A model generated the notes under the pieces. That model saw only the letters and a list, made by a program, of their open reading frames with translations. It was not told where the DNA came from and searched no databases. This document shows positions 17,152-26,422 of a DNA stretch of 64,000 nucleotides, one piece after another (position 1 is the first letter of the stretch; each line of letters starts with the position of its first letter). Origin of the DNA: Candidatus Melainabacteria bacterium (lineage in GTDB: Bacteria > Cyanobacteriota > Vampirovibrionia > Vampirovibrionales > Vampirovibrionaceae); NCBI GenBank assembly GCA_902168245.1, contig CABHPA010000198.1, forward strand, positions 1 through 64,000. Reading direction: 5' to 3'. The translations under genes were made by a program, and so were the position numbers.

Positions 17152-17165
17152 TTTGATAAACTGAG

Positions 17166-17191
17166 TGACACTTGTCCCCGGACAAGTGTCA
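17166..17191 (+). terminator. Perfect hairpin between rpsG and fusA
   Basis: TGACACTTGTCC (17166-17177) is perfectly complementary to GGACAAGTGTCA (17180-17191) with only two bases between them. Only a weak T-run (TTTGGCTTT) follows, so it may be a partial terminator, a processing site or an mRNA stabiliser that sets the rpsG to fusA ratio. Confidence 0.6.
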
Positions 17192-17280
17192 TTTGGCTTT
17201 AGAAAGCCCTCCTCTACTTCAGGTAGCACCCAAAGCTCGTCAGTCGTTTAAAAAATTCAAGAGAAAAAGAGGTTCATACC

Positions 17281-19377
17281 GTGGCCAGAAAGACCCCACT
17301 CAACAAGATTAGAAACATCGGGATCGCCGCGCACATTGACGCAGGCAAAACCACCACCACCGAGCGGATTCTGTACTACACCGGAAAAATCCACAAAATC
17401 GGCGAAGTACATGAAGGCACCGCCGTTACCGACTGGATGGAGCAAGAGCGTGAGCGTGGCATTACCATTACTTCCGCCGCTATTACCTCTTACTGGAAAG
17501 ATTACCAGATCAACATTATCGACACGCCTGGCCACGTAGACTTCACCATTGAAGTAGAGCGCTCCCTGCGGGTTCTGGATGGCGTGGTTGCCGTGTTCTG
17601 CGCGGTGGGCGGCGTACAGTCCCAGTCCGAAACCGTGTGGCGCCAGGCCAACCGTTACCAGGTTCCCCGGATGGTATTCGTCAACAAGATGGATCGTACC
17701 GGCGCCAACTTCGAGCGCGTGGTGGATCAGTTGCGCACCCGCCTGGGCGCCAACGCACACCCGATTCAATTGCCGATCGGCGCTGAAGACCAAATGCTGG
17801 GCATTATCGACCTGATCGAGCAAAAGGCCTACATTTACAAAAACGATCTGGGAACCGACATTGAGCAAACCGAAATTCCCGCCGATTACGTTGAACAGTC
17901 CGCAATTGCGCGCGAAGCCCTGTTAGACGCAATTGTGGAAACCGATGACGCGTTGATGGAAAAATACCTGGGCGGCGAGGAAATCACCACTGACGCCCTG
18001 AAGCAAGCGCTGCGCAAAGCCGTTTGCGAAGTGAAAATCGTTCCCGTCACCTGCGGCACCGCCTTCAAAAACAAGGGCGTCCAGTTGCTGCTGGATGCGG
18101 TTGTAGATTACCTGCCCGCCCCGATCGACGTACCGGACATCAAAGGCAAGAACATGGACGAATCCGAAGCGATTCGCCGCAGCGATGACAGCGAACCTTT
18201 CGCGGCATTGGCGTTCAAGATTATGACCGACCCCTACGTGGGTCGTCTGACGTTCTGCCGTGCCTACAGCGGTGTGTTGCCTGCCGGTAGCTACGTGCTG
18301 AACGCCACCAAGGGCAAAAAAGAGCGCATCAGCCGCCTGCTGCAGATGGAAGCCGATGACCGGAAAGAAATCGACGAAGTCCGGGCCGGTGATATCTTTG
18401 CGGTCGTTGGCTTGAAAGACACCACCACCGGGGATACCTTATGTATTGAGAGCGCGCCGGTTATTTTGGAATCCATCCACATTCCGGACCCGGTTATCGA
18501 AGTTGCCATTGAGCCGAAAACCAAGGCCGACCAAGAGAAGCTGTCCAACTCCATGTCCAAGCTGGCAGAGGAAGATCCGACCTTCCGGGTGCGTGTGGAC
18601 CAGGAAACCGGCCAGACCGTCATTGCCGGTATGGGCGAGCTTCACCTGGAAATTATCGTGGATCGCTTGCTTCGCGAATTCAAAGTGGAAGCCAACGTGG
18701 GTAAACCACAGGTTGCTTACCGCGAAACCATCACCAAAACGGTGGAAGTGGAAGGCAAATACGTCCGTCAGTCTGGCGGTCGTGGTCAATACGGTCACGT
18801 TTGGATCAGGTTGGAGCCATTGGAACGTGGCAGCGGCTTCGTGTTCGAAAACAAAATCGTGGGTGGCGCAGTTCCGAAGGAATATGTGGCACCTGCTGGC
18901 AAAGGTATCGAAGAAGCGTTGCAAGGCGGTATTATCGCCGGTTACGAAGTAATCGACGTAAAAGCCACCCTGTTTGACGGTAGCTACCACGATGTCGACT
19001 CCAACGAGATGGCATTTAAAATCGCCGGTTCGATGGCCGCCAAGGCCGGTGTTCCCAAGGCTGCCCCGCAGTTGCTGGAGCCGGTGATGAAAGTGGAAAT
19101 CGAAGTACCGGAAGACTTTATGGGCGATGTGATTGGCGACTTGTCCAGCCGTCGTGGCCGTGTGGAAGGGATGGAACCGATTGCCGGAACCGGTATCCAG
19201 AAGATCCGCTCCATGGTGCCGCTGGCCGAGATGTTCGGTTACGCAACCGATATCCGCAGCAAAACCCAGGGACGCGGCACCTTCAGCATGGAGTTCGCCC
19301 ACTACGAGCCGATGCCGAACAACATTGCGGAAACCCTGATTGCCAAGTTCAAAGGCCAAGCGGCTGCCGCTACCTAA
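17281..19377 (+). CDS. fusA: Elongation factor G
   Basis: 698 residues from GTG with AGAGG upstream. GTPase motifs AHIDAGKTT (P-loop), [13 protein letters not shown]; domain IV-V signatures [10 protein letters not shown] and FGYATDIRS. Drives ribosomal translocation in the cytoplasm. Normal length. Third gene of the str-type unit; tuf is not adjacent but 9 kb downstream, beside rpsJ. Confidence 0.99.
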   Translation: MARKTPLNKIRNIGIAAHIDAGKTTTTERILYYTGKIHKIGEVHEGTAVTDWMEQERERGITITSAAITSYWKDYQINIIDTPGHVDFTIEVERSLRVLDGVVAVFCAVGGVQSQSETVWRQANRYQVPRMVFVNKMDRTGANFERVVDQLRTRLGANAHPIQLPIGAEDQMLGIIDLIEQKAYIYKNDLGTDIEQTEIPADYVEQSAIAREALLDAIVETDDALMEKYLGGEEITTDALKQALRKAVCEVKIVPVTCGTAFKNKGVQLLLDAVVDYLPAPIDVPDIKGKNMDESEAIRRSDDSEPFAALAFKIMTDPYVGRLTFCRAYSGVLPAGSYVLNATKGKKERISRLLQMEADDRKEIDEVRAGDIFAVVGLKDTTTGDTLCIESAPVILESIHIPDPVIEVAIEPKTKADQEKLSNSMSKLAEEDPTFRVRVDQETGQTVIAGMGELHLEIIVDRLLREFKVEANVGKPQVAYRETITKTVEVEGKYVRQSGGRGQYGHVWIRLEPLERGSGFVFENKIVGGAVPKEYVAPAGKGIEEALQGGIIAGYEVIDVKATLFDGSYHDVDSNEMAFKIAGSMAAKAGVPKAAPQLLEPVMKVEIEVPEDFMGDVIGDLSSRRGRVEGMEPIAGTGIQKIRSMVPLAEMFGYATDIRSKTQGRGTFSMEFAHYEPMPNNIAETLIAKFKGQAAAAT

Positions 19378-19400
19378 TTTGGCAAATCTCAAAACCATTC

Positions 19401-19436
19401 AAAAGGGCCGACATTCAGGTGTCGGCCCTTTTACAT
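19401..19436 (+). terminator. Terminator after fusA
   Basis: AAAAGGGCCGACA (19401-19413) pairs with TGTCGGCCCTTTT (19420-19432), loop of six. The A-run and T-run on both sides make it usable in both directions, so it can also end the convergent gene at 19536-20738. Confidence 0.92.
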
Positions 19437-19535
19437 TCCAAAACAAGCACTATCGCCCTCACCAACGCACCATCAAGCCAACCCAAAATCACAGGAGAGA
19501 CAGAGCCAAACCGCTACTATTTCCCTGTAAAATGC

Positions 19536-20738
19536 TCAGACTTTGCGGGTCTGGTACATTTCCGGCATGTAATCCTGAATGGTGCGCACCCGTATCACAT
19601 CATTCTCCACGGTGATTACCAGGGTTTCCGAACTTTTGCTTTTACGGGCAATACGGCCCAGGCTGGGAATCGGCGGCAGTTCCCCATAATAGGCGATTGC
19701 TCGAACTTGTTGGGGGGCCAGCCAGATTGCAAAAAAGCCCTTTAGAAAACCGGGCAGTTTTTGCACAAAATGCCGTCGCCGATCCACCCGATCCAGCGCA
19801 TTGGCGGCGGCCCTGAGATCCGCAGGTTCCGTCCAGCGGTTTGACCAACTGAAGGTATTTTGCCGGTTCATTAAACCCGCCGGAGAGAGAAGCACCGCAG
19901 CGCCGGTTTGCGCTTTACCATCCTGATGGGCGCTCTCCTTTTTAACCGTATCCTCTTTTGCATGGCGAATGAGCGAACGCGCCATATCTGGCATATCGGC
20001 TTGAGCGTCCAGCAACTGGCTGGCAGATAGACTGGTTTTTACCGGCAACGCCTCCAACGCTTTATCCGTGGTCAATCGCACCGGCTCATCCCGGCCCTGA
20101 TGCAAAGGGAGCATGTCTTTCACGGTTCGGGAGCGCAAAAGCGCGCCTTCGCCAGAGGGAGCCTGCTCCAGGCTGACCACCTGGGTCTTGGGGGAGACAT
20201 ACCGGCTGTCCAGCCAGCTTTGGCAATCCGAGCAAGGCACGGGCGGTTCCGCCTGCAAATCGGAGTTAGCCAGGTAAACGGTTTTCACGGTTGGCGTTTT
20301 CTGGGCGGCTTGCCCACTGACAGGTCTTTCGACCGCCCCTGCGATAAACTGGTTCATCGCGCTGGTAATCGCGTAACGCAAATCGCAAAAGGTATTTTTT
20401 CGGCTGGCCTCTATATTGGTGCCGAGCGCCTCAATCCCGTTATCCAGCACCACCATGGCCCCGTAATGGCGATGGGACAAATTGGGTAAAACACGGCTTG
20501 CCTGTTGGGCGTAAGCCTGCACTTTCCGCAATTTTGCCAGATGTGCGGCCCAGGGAATCTCGGTTTTCCCGCTGGTTTGAATTTTTTTGCCGGATAAATC
20601 CAGCACATCGGGAGGATGGCCCAAACCACCCTTAAAAAGAACCAGATTCGTTTGGGCTAAATTCTGCCCTACCTGCGTTGCACCCGATAAATACCCCGGC
20701 GAGTGTTTTAGCGTTGCCGGAAAATGCGACAGACTCAT
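19536..20738 (-). CDS. Cytidine-deaminase-like protein lacking the catalytic Glu
   Basis: 400 residues from ATG at 20738 with GAGGGG seven bases upstream. Residues about 90-215 look like a cytidine deaminase domain: GTNIEASRKNTFCDLRYAI (ribose-binding NIE; C118 at the zinc-ligand position), PCSDCQSWL (C169, C172) and RTVKDMLPLH at the place of the usual TLxELLP end. In active enzymes the first motif is C-A-E; here it is C-D-L, so the proton-shuttling Glu is absent. The C-terminal part ends LVITVENDVIRVRTIQDYMP, which resembles a second, more decayed deaminase C-terminus. Probably a pseudoenzyme or binding protein; this reading is inference from motifs. Confidence 0.6.
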   Translation of the reverse strand: MSLSHFPATLKHSPGYLSGATQVGQNLAQTNLVLFKGGLGHPPDVLDLSGKKIQTSGKTEIPWAAHLAKLRKVQAYAQQASRVLPNLSHRHYGAMVVLDNGIEALGTNIEASRKNTFCDLRYAITSAMNQFIAGAVERPVSGQAAQKTPTVKTVYLANSDLQAEPPVPCSDCQSWLDSRYVSPKTQVVSLEQAPSGEGALLRSRTVKDMLPLHQGRDEPVRLTTDKALEALPVKTSLSASQLLDAQADMPDMARSLIRHAKEDTVKKESAHQDGKAQTGAAVLLSPAGLMNRQNTFSWSNRWTEPADLRAAANALDRVDRRRHFVQKLPGFLKGFFAIWLAPQQVRAIAYYGELPPIPSLGRIARKSKSSETLVITVENDVIRVRTIQDYMPEMYQTRKV

Positions 20739-20889
20739 TAGTGCGCCCCTCACTTCTTTTGATTTACAATTGAGCGTAACACAAGGACAATGATTGTTTC
20801 TTGCGCTGGCAAAGCCTCTAGCTCGTTGTGGATTTTACGTTATACGGTTTATCGCCGTAAAAATTGGAAGCAGAAAGTTGGAAGAATCC

Positions 20890-22065
20890 ATGAAAAAAGC
20901 CGAATTGTTGATGATTCCTGGCCCCACACCGTTACCGGAAGCGGTTCGCGCCGTAATGTCCAGCCCCGCAATGGGCCACCGCAGCGCTGAATTCAAGGAT
21001 GTGCTGAAGCGGGTGTTCCCCAGTCTGCAACGCGTTTTCCGATCCAAGAACCAGGTGTTTTTATACACAGCCAGCGGAACCGGCTCCATGGAAGCTGCCA
21101 TGTGCAACACGCTGAACGCGGGCGACAAGATTCTGGTGTTGGTCAACGGCGTGTTCAGCCAGCGTTGGTCTGAAATCGCCAAAACCCTCGGCTTAAATGT
21201 AGAAACGCTTGATGTCCCCGCAGGCGAAGGCCATACGCCCGCCATGCTGAAAGAATACCTGGAAGCCAATCAGGTTACGGAATATAAGGCCATTCTACTG
21301 ACCCACAGCGAAACTTCCACTGGCGTGTTGAACCCGGTGCGGGAATTAACCGCCGTCATCCGGCAGACGCACCCAGACGCCTTGGTGATTGCCGACACCA
21401 TTACCAGCCTGGGCGCCGCCGAATTCGCGCTGGATGAATGGGATATCGACATTGCCGTTTCCGGCAGCCAAAAGGGCTTTATGCTGCCGCCCGGCCTGTC
21501 CTTCCTGGCCTTGAGCGACCGCGCATGGCAAGCCCACCAGTCCTGCAAACATCCGGGCTATTATTTCAACTTTACCCGCTACCAAAAATCCCAACTGGAG
21601 AACACCACACCCTATACACCGGCCACCCACCTGATTCTGGGACTGGATGCAGCGCTGGCCCTGATGCTGGAAGAGGGACTGGAAAACGTGGTGAAGCGCC
21701 ACGCTCAAAACCAGGCCATGACCCGCGCAGGCTTAAAAGCCATGGGGCTGGAACTGTTCGTTAAGAACGACCAGTACGCCAGCCCATCGGTTACGTCTTT
21801 CCTGCCGCCGGAAGGGTTGACGGTAGACGCCATTCGGGCCGGGCTGAAAAAGCGTTTCGCCATTATCATCGCAGACGGGCAAAAGGAGTTGAAAGGCAAA
21901 ATCATGCGGATTGGGCATTTGGGCCATGTCTCCGAACGGGATGTGCTGACCACGCTTTCCGCGCTGGAAGCCGTGTTGAACGAGTTGGGTTATGCGGTTC
22001 CCGCCGGTGCGGGCATCGCCGCCGCCACCAAAGCCAGCCGGGAGGCGGTTGCCAGCCATGCCTAA
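20890..22065 (+). CDS. Class V aminotransferase (serine/alanine-glyoxylate type)
   Basis: 391 residues from ATG at 20890 with GGAAGA upstream. PLP enzyme: MIPGPTPLPEAV start, ASGTGSMEAAM phosphate-binding loop, ADTITSLGAAEF and the Schiff-base Lys in SGSQKGFMLPPG. Families with this sequence are annotated as alanine-glyoxylate or serine-pyruvate aminotransferase. Its stop overlaps the start of serA by eight bases; in several phyla the aminotransferase next to serA supplies phosphoserine, so it may act as SerC. That role is inference from context. Confidence 0.93.
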   Translation: MKKAELLMIPGPTPLPEAVRAVMSSPAMGHRSAEFKDVLKRVFPSLQRVFRSKNQVFLYTASGTGSMEAAMCNTLNAGDKILVLVNGVFSQRWSEIAKTLGLNVETLDVPAGEGHTPAMLKEYLEANQVTEYKAILLTHSETSTGVLNPVRELTAVIRQTHPDALVIADTITSLGAAEFALDEWDIDIAVSGSQKGFMLPPGLSFLALSDRAWQAHQSCKHPGYYFNFTRYQKSQLENTTPYTPATHLILGLDAALALMLEEGLENVVKRHAQNQAMTRAGLKAMGLELFVKNDQYASPSVTSFLPPEGLTVDAIRAGLKKRFAIIIADGQKELKGKIMRIGHLGHVSERDVLTTLSALEAVLNELGYAVPAGAGIAAATKASREAVASHA

Positions 22066-23674
22066 CGCCAATGGAACCAAACCCCGCGTCCTGATTACGG
22101 ACAGCATCAACCTGCAAGCCTCGGAAATCCTGAAAGACCACTGCGAGGTGATTTACGAACCCAAGCTGTCTCACGATGAGCTGCTGGCCAAAATTACGGA
22201 TGTGGACGCCCTGATGATCCGCAGCGCCTCCACCGTGTCCGAAGACGTGCTACAAAAGGCCGATCGTTTGCGGATTGTGGGTCGCGCCGGGGTCGGCACC
22301 GATAATATTGACGTTGCCACCGCCACCAAGCAAGGCGTCATCGTGGTCAACTCACCAGAAGGCAACACCATCGCGGCATCCGAACACACAGTGGGTATGC
22401 TGATGGCGCTGGCCCGGCACATACCGGAAGGGGACGCCACGCTGAAAAACGGCCAATGGATTCGCAGCAAGCTGGTTGGCGTAGAAGTATACGGAAAAAC
22501 ACTGGGCGTGGTCGGCCTGGGCAAAATCGGCAGGCGGGTCGCCAAGGCCTGCCTGGCGCTGGGAATGAAGGTGAACGTGTTTGACCCGTTCCTGTCAAAG
22601 GCTATGGCGGAAGAACTGGGTGTCAACGGCGTTTCCCTGGATGAGATTCTGGAGAAATCCGATTTTATTACCATTCATGCTCCCAAAACGCGGGAAACCA
22701 CCAACCTGTTCAACCGGGAAACCTTTGCCAAGTGCAAGCCCGGCCTGCGTATCGTCAATTGCGCCCGTGGCGGCATTATTAACGAGGAAGCGCTGGCGGA
22801 GGCCATTGAAAAGGGCATCGTCGCCGGGGCCGCGCTGGATGTGTTCGAGCAGGAGCCGCCAAACCCGGAAGGGCCGCTGTTCAAGATGGGCGCCAACGCC
22901 AACAAGCTGGTGTTAACCCCGCACCTGGGCGCCAGCACGGAAGAAGCCCAGGTCAACGTGGCGCTGGATGTGGCCGAGCAGATTAAGGAATTTTTTGAAC
23001 ACGGCTACGCCAAAAGCGCGGTCAACATTCCCTTGTTGCGGCAGGATATGCTTGATCCGGTGAAGCATTACATGCCCATGGCCGAAGTACTGGGCCATTT
23101 CATCCGGCAATTGGCCCAAGGCCCGGCCCAATCGGTAGAAATTACCGCCAAGGGCGATTTGGGTAAGCATCGCACAGAGCCGTTGACTTTGGCCGTCCTG
23201 AAAGGCCTGCTCTCAACCGCGCGGGAAGGGGTCAATTACGTGAACGCCCCGTCCATTGCGGAGGAAAACGGCATTCAGGTAAAAGAAACCACCACCAAGA
23301 AGGCGGGCAACTACCTGAACCTGCTGGAAGTCAAGCTTGCCACGGAAGATCGGTGCTACACGGTTTCCGCCACGCTGATTTCCGAAGAGATCTTCCGGAT
23401 TGTGGAAGTGGACGGCTACCAAATGGCGCTGAAACCCACCTCTTACATTCTGCTAACCCCACACCATGACCGGCCGGGGATGATTGCCAAGGTCGCCACC
23501 GTGCTAGGCGAAGCAGATGTGAACATTAGCGCCTTGCAGGTAGCCCGTAAAGGCCCGTCAGCCGGTGGGGAGTCCATCATGGTATTCAACCTGGACAATG
23601 CCCCATCCGATGAGCTGCTGGCCAAAATCCGCAAGCTGGAAGGCATCTACGGCAGCCTGTATATCAATCTTTAA
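22058..23674 (+). CDS. serA: D-3-phosphoglycerate dehydrogenase
   Basis: 538 residues from ATG at 22058, inside the end of the aminotransferase gene, with GGAGG a little far upstream. First step of serine synthesis: 3-phosphoglycerate to phosphohydroxypyruvate with NAD. Rossmann motif VGLGKIGRRVA, catalytic Arg/Glu/His in NCARGGIINEEAL and LTPHLGASTEEAQ, then the intervening domain and a C-terminal ACT domain (about 465-538; HHDRPGMIAKVATVLGEADV). This is the long, type-I form able to sense serine. Confidence 0.97.
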   Translation: MPNANGTKPRVLITDSINLQASEILKDHCEVIYEPKLSHDELLAKITDVDALMIRSASTVSEDVLQKADRLRIVGRAGVGTDNIDVATATKQGVIVVNSPEGNTIAASEHTVGMLMALARHIPEGDATLKNGQWIRSKLVGVEVYGKTLGVVGLGKIGRRVAKACLALGMKVNVFDPFLSKAMAEELGVNGVSLDEILEKSDFITIHAPKTRETTNLFNRETFAKCKPGLRIVNCARGGIINEEALAEAIEKGIVAGAALDVFEQEPPNPEGPLFKMGANANKLVLTPHLGASTEEAQVNVALDVAEQIKEFFEHGYAKSAVNIPLLRQDMLDPVKHYMPMAEVLGHFIRQLAQGPAQSVEITAKGDLGKHRTEPLTLAVLKGLLSTAREGVNYVNAPSIAEENGIQVKETTTKKAGNYLNLLEVKLATEDRCYTVSATLISEEIFRIVEVDGYQMALKPTSYILLTPHHDRPGMIAKVATVLGEADVNISALQVARKGPSAGGESIMVFNLDNAPSDELLAKIRKLEGIYGSLYINL

Positions 23675-23691
23675 CCGATGTGATAACTATC

Positions 23692-23730
23692 CCAAACACC
23701 CACTCTCCCATTGGCAGAGTGGGTGTTTGG
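23692..23730 (+). terminator. Terminator after serA
   Basis: CCAAACACCCACTCT (23692-23706) pairs with AGAGTGGGTGTTTGG (23716-23730), a 15-bp stem with a nine-base loop, about 17 bases after the stop codon. Confidence 0.85.
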
Positions 23731-23902
23731 TTATTCGTCTTTGTACTTTTCGGTTCGATATTCCCTAAAATCATCCCTGTTCGCAGATGAAGAAATCAGA
23801 AATACAGAAAATTGATATCATCCCAGGCAATTACACACGATAAGTTGTTTTTATTATATTAGAAACTTCCACTCCCATCCCTATTGTGTCATAAGACGTT
23901 AT

Positions 23903-23935
23903 GTCACCTCATTTGTTGAGGTGACTTCTTTTTTT
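23903..23935 (+). terminator. Orphan intrinsic terminator
   Basis: GTCACCTCA (23903-23911) pairs with TGAGGTGAC (23917-23925), loop TTTGT, followed by TTCTTTTTTT. It is a strong terminator that belongs to no visible plus-strand gene, since serA already has one. It may end a short RNA starting near 23860. Confidence 0.8.
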
Positions 23936-24130
23936 CTTCCTTTCTTTCAGCAGCATATCGCCAGCTTACAGTGTCCTTGCTTCCCCATCCTCGCTAGCAA
24001 TGAAGAGATGTAAATTATCTTGCCAGCACCAGCACACATATTTGATATATCGTTTTTATGCAAACATAGTCGTTTTACACGACTTCACTCCTATCCCTAT
24101 GTGACTTCAAGTGTCCCTTAATAGCTGGCC

Positions 24131-25027
24131 TTATAAGCCAGCTTTCTTTTTGGCCTTTTTATCAGGAGCCAGGGATTTGTCGGAAACAGTCTCCCGACTA
24201 TGCGACTGGCGGCTGTCCACCTGGAAATCAAACTCGAACTCCACATTCACATAGCGTCCCTGGTAAGTCTCCGGCAGCAACGGCAGGGGAGAAGCGTTAC
24301 TTAATGCGGCCAGCGCGGCATGATCCATCTCCGCAAAACCGGAAGTCCGAAGAATGTGAGGCTGAAGGATTTTGCCATCGCAAGCAATAGCGAAACCCAC
24401 TTTTACCAGTTGGTTTTGCAAAGATTTTGGAGGATGCCACTGCTGGCGCAGCAATTTTTGCACCCGTTGGATGTAAGGCCCAAATTCAGTGCGATCCGGC
24501 TCATCCGTCCGATATCCGCCGCAGGTCAACTTGGAATTTGGTCTGGCGGGTTGCGCCTTGCTGGAAAGGTTCTGCTGAACCGGCGCATTCTGGGCAGCTT
24601 CCCCCGTTGCGGTTTCGCGGATTTGCCTGGAAACAAAAGGGCTGGGCGCAGACTCCTCGGCCTGCCGGTTTAAATGAGTGGGCAGAACCTGTGTTGGAAA
24701 GGGTTTCACACTGGCAGAATCTCCAGAATCAAAGGGATCTGGCACCGAAGAGGCCCAAACCGCAAAAGCAGTCAATGCACCCAGGCCAGCCAGCAAAATC
24801 AAACCCACCTGGACACCAAAAGCCTGATACAGCGAAGCCCCGCAATAATTGCAACGGTCAATCCCACCCGGACTGGGCAATGAGCAACCTTTACAGACAA
24901 CCGGTGGCGGCTTCTTGCCACTCTTCGGCAACTTGGCAGGTCTTCGCCCGCTGCTGGAATCCGTCGTTTGGGTTGCCAGCACCAAACCCGCGACACCCAG
25001 CATAACCGGCCACATTGAACGCACCAC
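24131..25027 (-). CDS. TonB-like protein with zinc ribbon
   Basis: 298 residues from a GTG at 25027 with GGAG six bases upstream. A short N-terminal hydrophobic segment, then a Cys4 zinc ribbon (C45-x2-C48 ... C59-x2-C62; CKGCSLPSPGGIDRCNYCG), a transmembrane helix (about 68-90), a linker, and a C-terminal TonB/TolA-type domain starting near FGPYIQRVQKLLRQQW with RTSGFAEMDHAALAAL. The FGPYI helix closely matches that of the next protein (25089-26297). A cytoplasmic zinc ribbon on a TonB-like protein is unusual. Role in envelope energisation is inference. Confidence 0.75.
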   Translation of the reverse strand: MVRSMWPVMLGVAGLVLATQTTDSSSGRRPAKLPKSGKKPPPVVCKGCSLPSPGGIDRCNYCGASLYQAFGVQVGLILLAGLGALTAFAVWASSVPDPFDSGDSASVKPFPTQVLPTHLNRQAEESAPSPFVSRQIRETATGEAAQNAPVQQNLSSKAQPARPNSKLTCGGYRTDEPDRTEFGPYIQRVQKLLRQQWHPPKSLQNQLVKVGFAIACDGKILQPHILRTSGFAEMDHAALAALSNASPLPLLPETYQGRYVNVEFEFDFQVDSRQSHSRETVSDKSLAPDKKAKKKAGL

Positions 25028-25088
25028 AGTTGTCTCCAACAGCTTACCGCTTTAGCTCACTACTATTACAAACTTGCGTTTAAAAATA

Positions 25089-26297
25089 TTAGCGCATTTT
25101 TGCGGAGCCGTGGCCGTAAATTTCGTAGTCGAAGATGAACTGAACCGCGATGTTGTCCTGCCTGAAGTTGGGGGGAAGCTGCCTGAACGGCGCAGAGGCC
25201 CGAACCGCAGCCATTGCAGCCTGATCGGCAGCAGGCGAGCCCGAGGACTGCTGAATACGAAGGCTCAGTAACCTCCCATCGCGGGAAATATTAAACAAGG
25301 CCACTACGCGCTTACTGCGATCTTCCACCGGAGGAGCCCAGTTACGCCGAATACGGCGCTGCAATTCGGCAATATACGGGCCAAAATCCGGTTCTTCCAT
25401 GGCGTCAATGCCTGGACGTCCGCCACCGCCGCCTGGTGAGCCGCTCTGGTTGTAAGAGCCACGGCCTCCGGAACCGCCACCACCGCCGGGCCGTCCCGAC
25501 ATTCCCGGACTGCCGCTACCGCCACGGGTCGGGTTACCGGCAATCATGCTAGGGCCGGGATTACCACCGCCGCCACTACGAGATCCCCCGCCGGAACTGG
25601 AGCCGGGCGTTTTAACCACCGGCCCGCCACCCGTTGCGGACGGATTTGGCGGAGCAGGGGTGCGAATAGTGGGTGCAATCGGGTTAGGTGGCAAACTGGG
25701 CGTGGCATGCGCAATTTTGGTAGGCGTTGGCGCTTTGGGCGCAGGCGGCGTTGGCGCTGGCCTTGGGGTGGGCGGCGCAGGTTGCCTGGAAGGCTGGGGT
25801 TGAGGTTGCTGCGTAGGGCGCTGCGCGGTCTGGTGATGCGTTTGCGCAGGTGGGCGAGGCGTTGGCCTGGGTTGAGGTTCAGGCTTTACGGCGGGCCTTG
25901 GAGTAGAGCGTGGAGAGGGCTTACCAGCAGCCTGTTGCGGCACCTGGGTAGGGCGATTGGCAATCTTCTCGCCACCGGAACGGCTGGCATGCTCCGCCTT
26001 GCGGTTGGTATGCTTGCGAGGTTTTTGTTTGGGCGTATTTTCAACCAATACAAACTCAACATCTTCCCGTGGCTTGATATGCGAAGAGAACAGCGGGATA
26101 TCCCAGCCCAGGAACTGCAGGATGGCCAACACCAAAGCGACCACCGCCACCAGGGAAATATGCGCGCCAATGGATATCAGCACCCAGAGCCAGAAGCTGG
26201 ACTCGTTTCTTTTGGAAGTATAAACCGCCATTCCCGCCGGTGAGGGCGATGGATTAGGGGCAACCGGTTGTGAATAAGGAGTTTTCACAGAAGGCAC
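25089..26297 (-). CDS. TonB-family protein with Pro-rich and Gly-rich linkers
   Basis: 402 residues from GTG with AGG five bases upstream. One transmembrane helix (about 35-64), EDVEFVLVENTP, a Pro/Arg/Gln-rich linker (about 88-225), a Gly/Ser-rich stretch (about 226-298) and a C-terminal TonB-type domain (about 305-402: FGPYIAELQRRIRRNWAPP, then RDGRLLSLRIQQSSG and AVRASAPFRQLPP). This architecture spans the periplasm. The gene at 24131-25027 follows 61 bp downstream on the same strand. No TonB-dependent receptor or ExbBD is in the window. Confidence 0.88.
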   Translation of the reverse strand: MPSVKTPYSQPVAPNPSPSPAGMAVYTSKRNESSFWLWVLISIGAHISLVAVVALVLAILQFLGWDIPLFSSHIKPREDVEFVLVENTPKQKPRKHTNRKAEHASRSGGEKIANRPTQVPQQAAGKPSPRSTPRPAVKPEPQPRPTPRPPAQTHHQTAQRPTQQPQPQPSRQPAPPTPRPAPTPPAPKAPTPTKIAHATPSLPPNPIAPTIRTPAPPNPSATGGGPVVKTPGSSSGGGSRSGGGGNPGPSMIAGNPTRGGSGSPGMSGRPGGGGGSGGRGSYNQSGSPGGGGGRPGIDAMEEPDFGPYIAELQRRIRRNWAPPVEDRSKRVVALFNISRDGRLLSLRIQQSSGSPAADQAAMAAVRASAPFRQLPPNFRQDNIAVQFIFDYEIYGHGSAKMR

Positions 26298-26422
26298 TGG
26301 ACCTGTTAACCATCAACTAACTAATACTCGCCTCGTTCCATATTATGGAAGACTTCTTTTACTGGCTGGTGTTTCTATTCTAAAATAAAACTTTACTAAT
26401 TCCGCTCAGAAATATTTTTCAA

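Larger units (their letters stand above)
23675..24130. other. 456-bp intergenic region between convergent genes, with two-copy RNA-like element
   Basis: Between the ends of serA (plus) and the TonB-like gene (minus). It contains the serA terminator and two related stretches: ACTTCCACTCCCATCCCTAT at 23866 onward and ACTTCACTCCTATCCCTAT at 24082 onward. Each has a GTTTTTAT-type AT-rich stretch upstream and a hairpin with T-run downstream (23903-23935; 24123-24150). No protein-coding potential seen. See the findings. Confidence 0.5.

Noticed and set aside
18439-19398. Minus-strand frame of 319 codons inside fusA
   Set aside because: Opposite frame of a strongly conserved gene; His/Phe/Asn-rich and no start site.
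24123-24150. Hairpin as the terminator of the TonB-like gene at 24131
   Set aside because: The T-run is on the plus strand only; read from the minus strand the hairpin ends in A-rich sequence, so it does not serve that gene.
25707-26243. Plus-strand frame of 178 codons, Arg/Trp-rich
   Set aside because: Antisense to the Pro-rich linker of the TonB-like gene; a compositional artefact.
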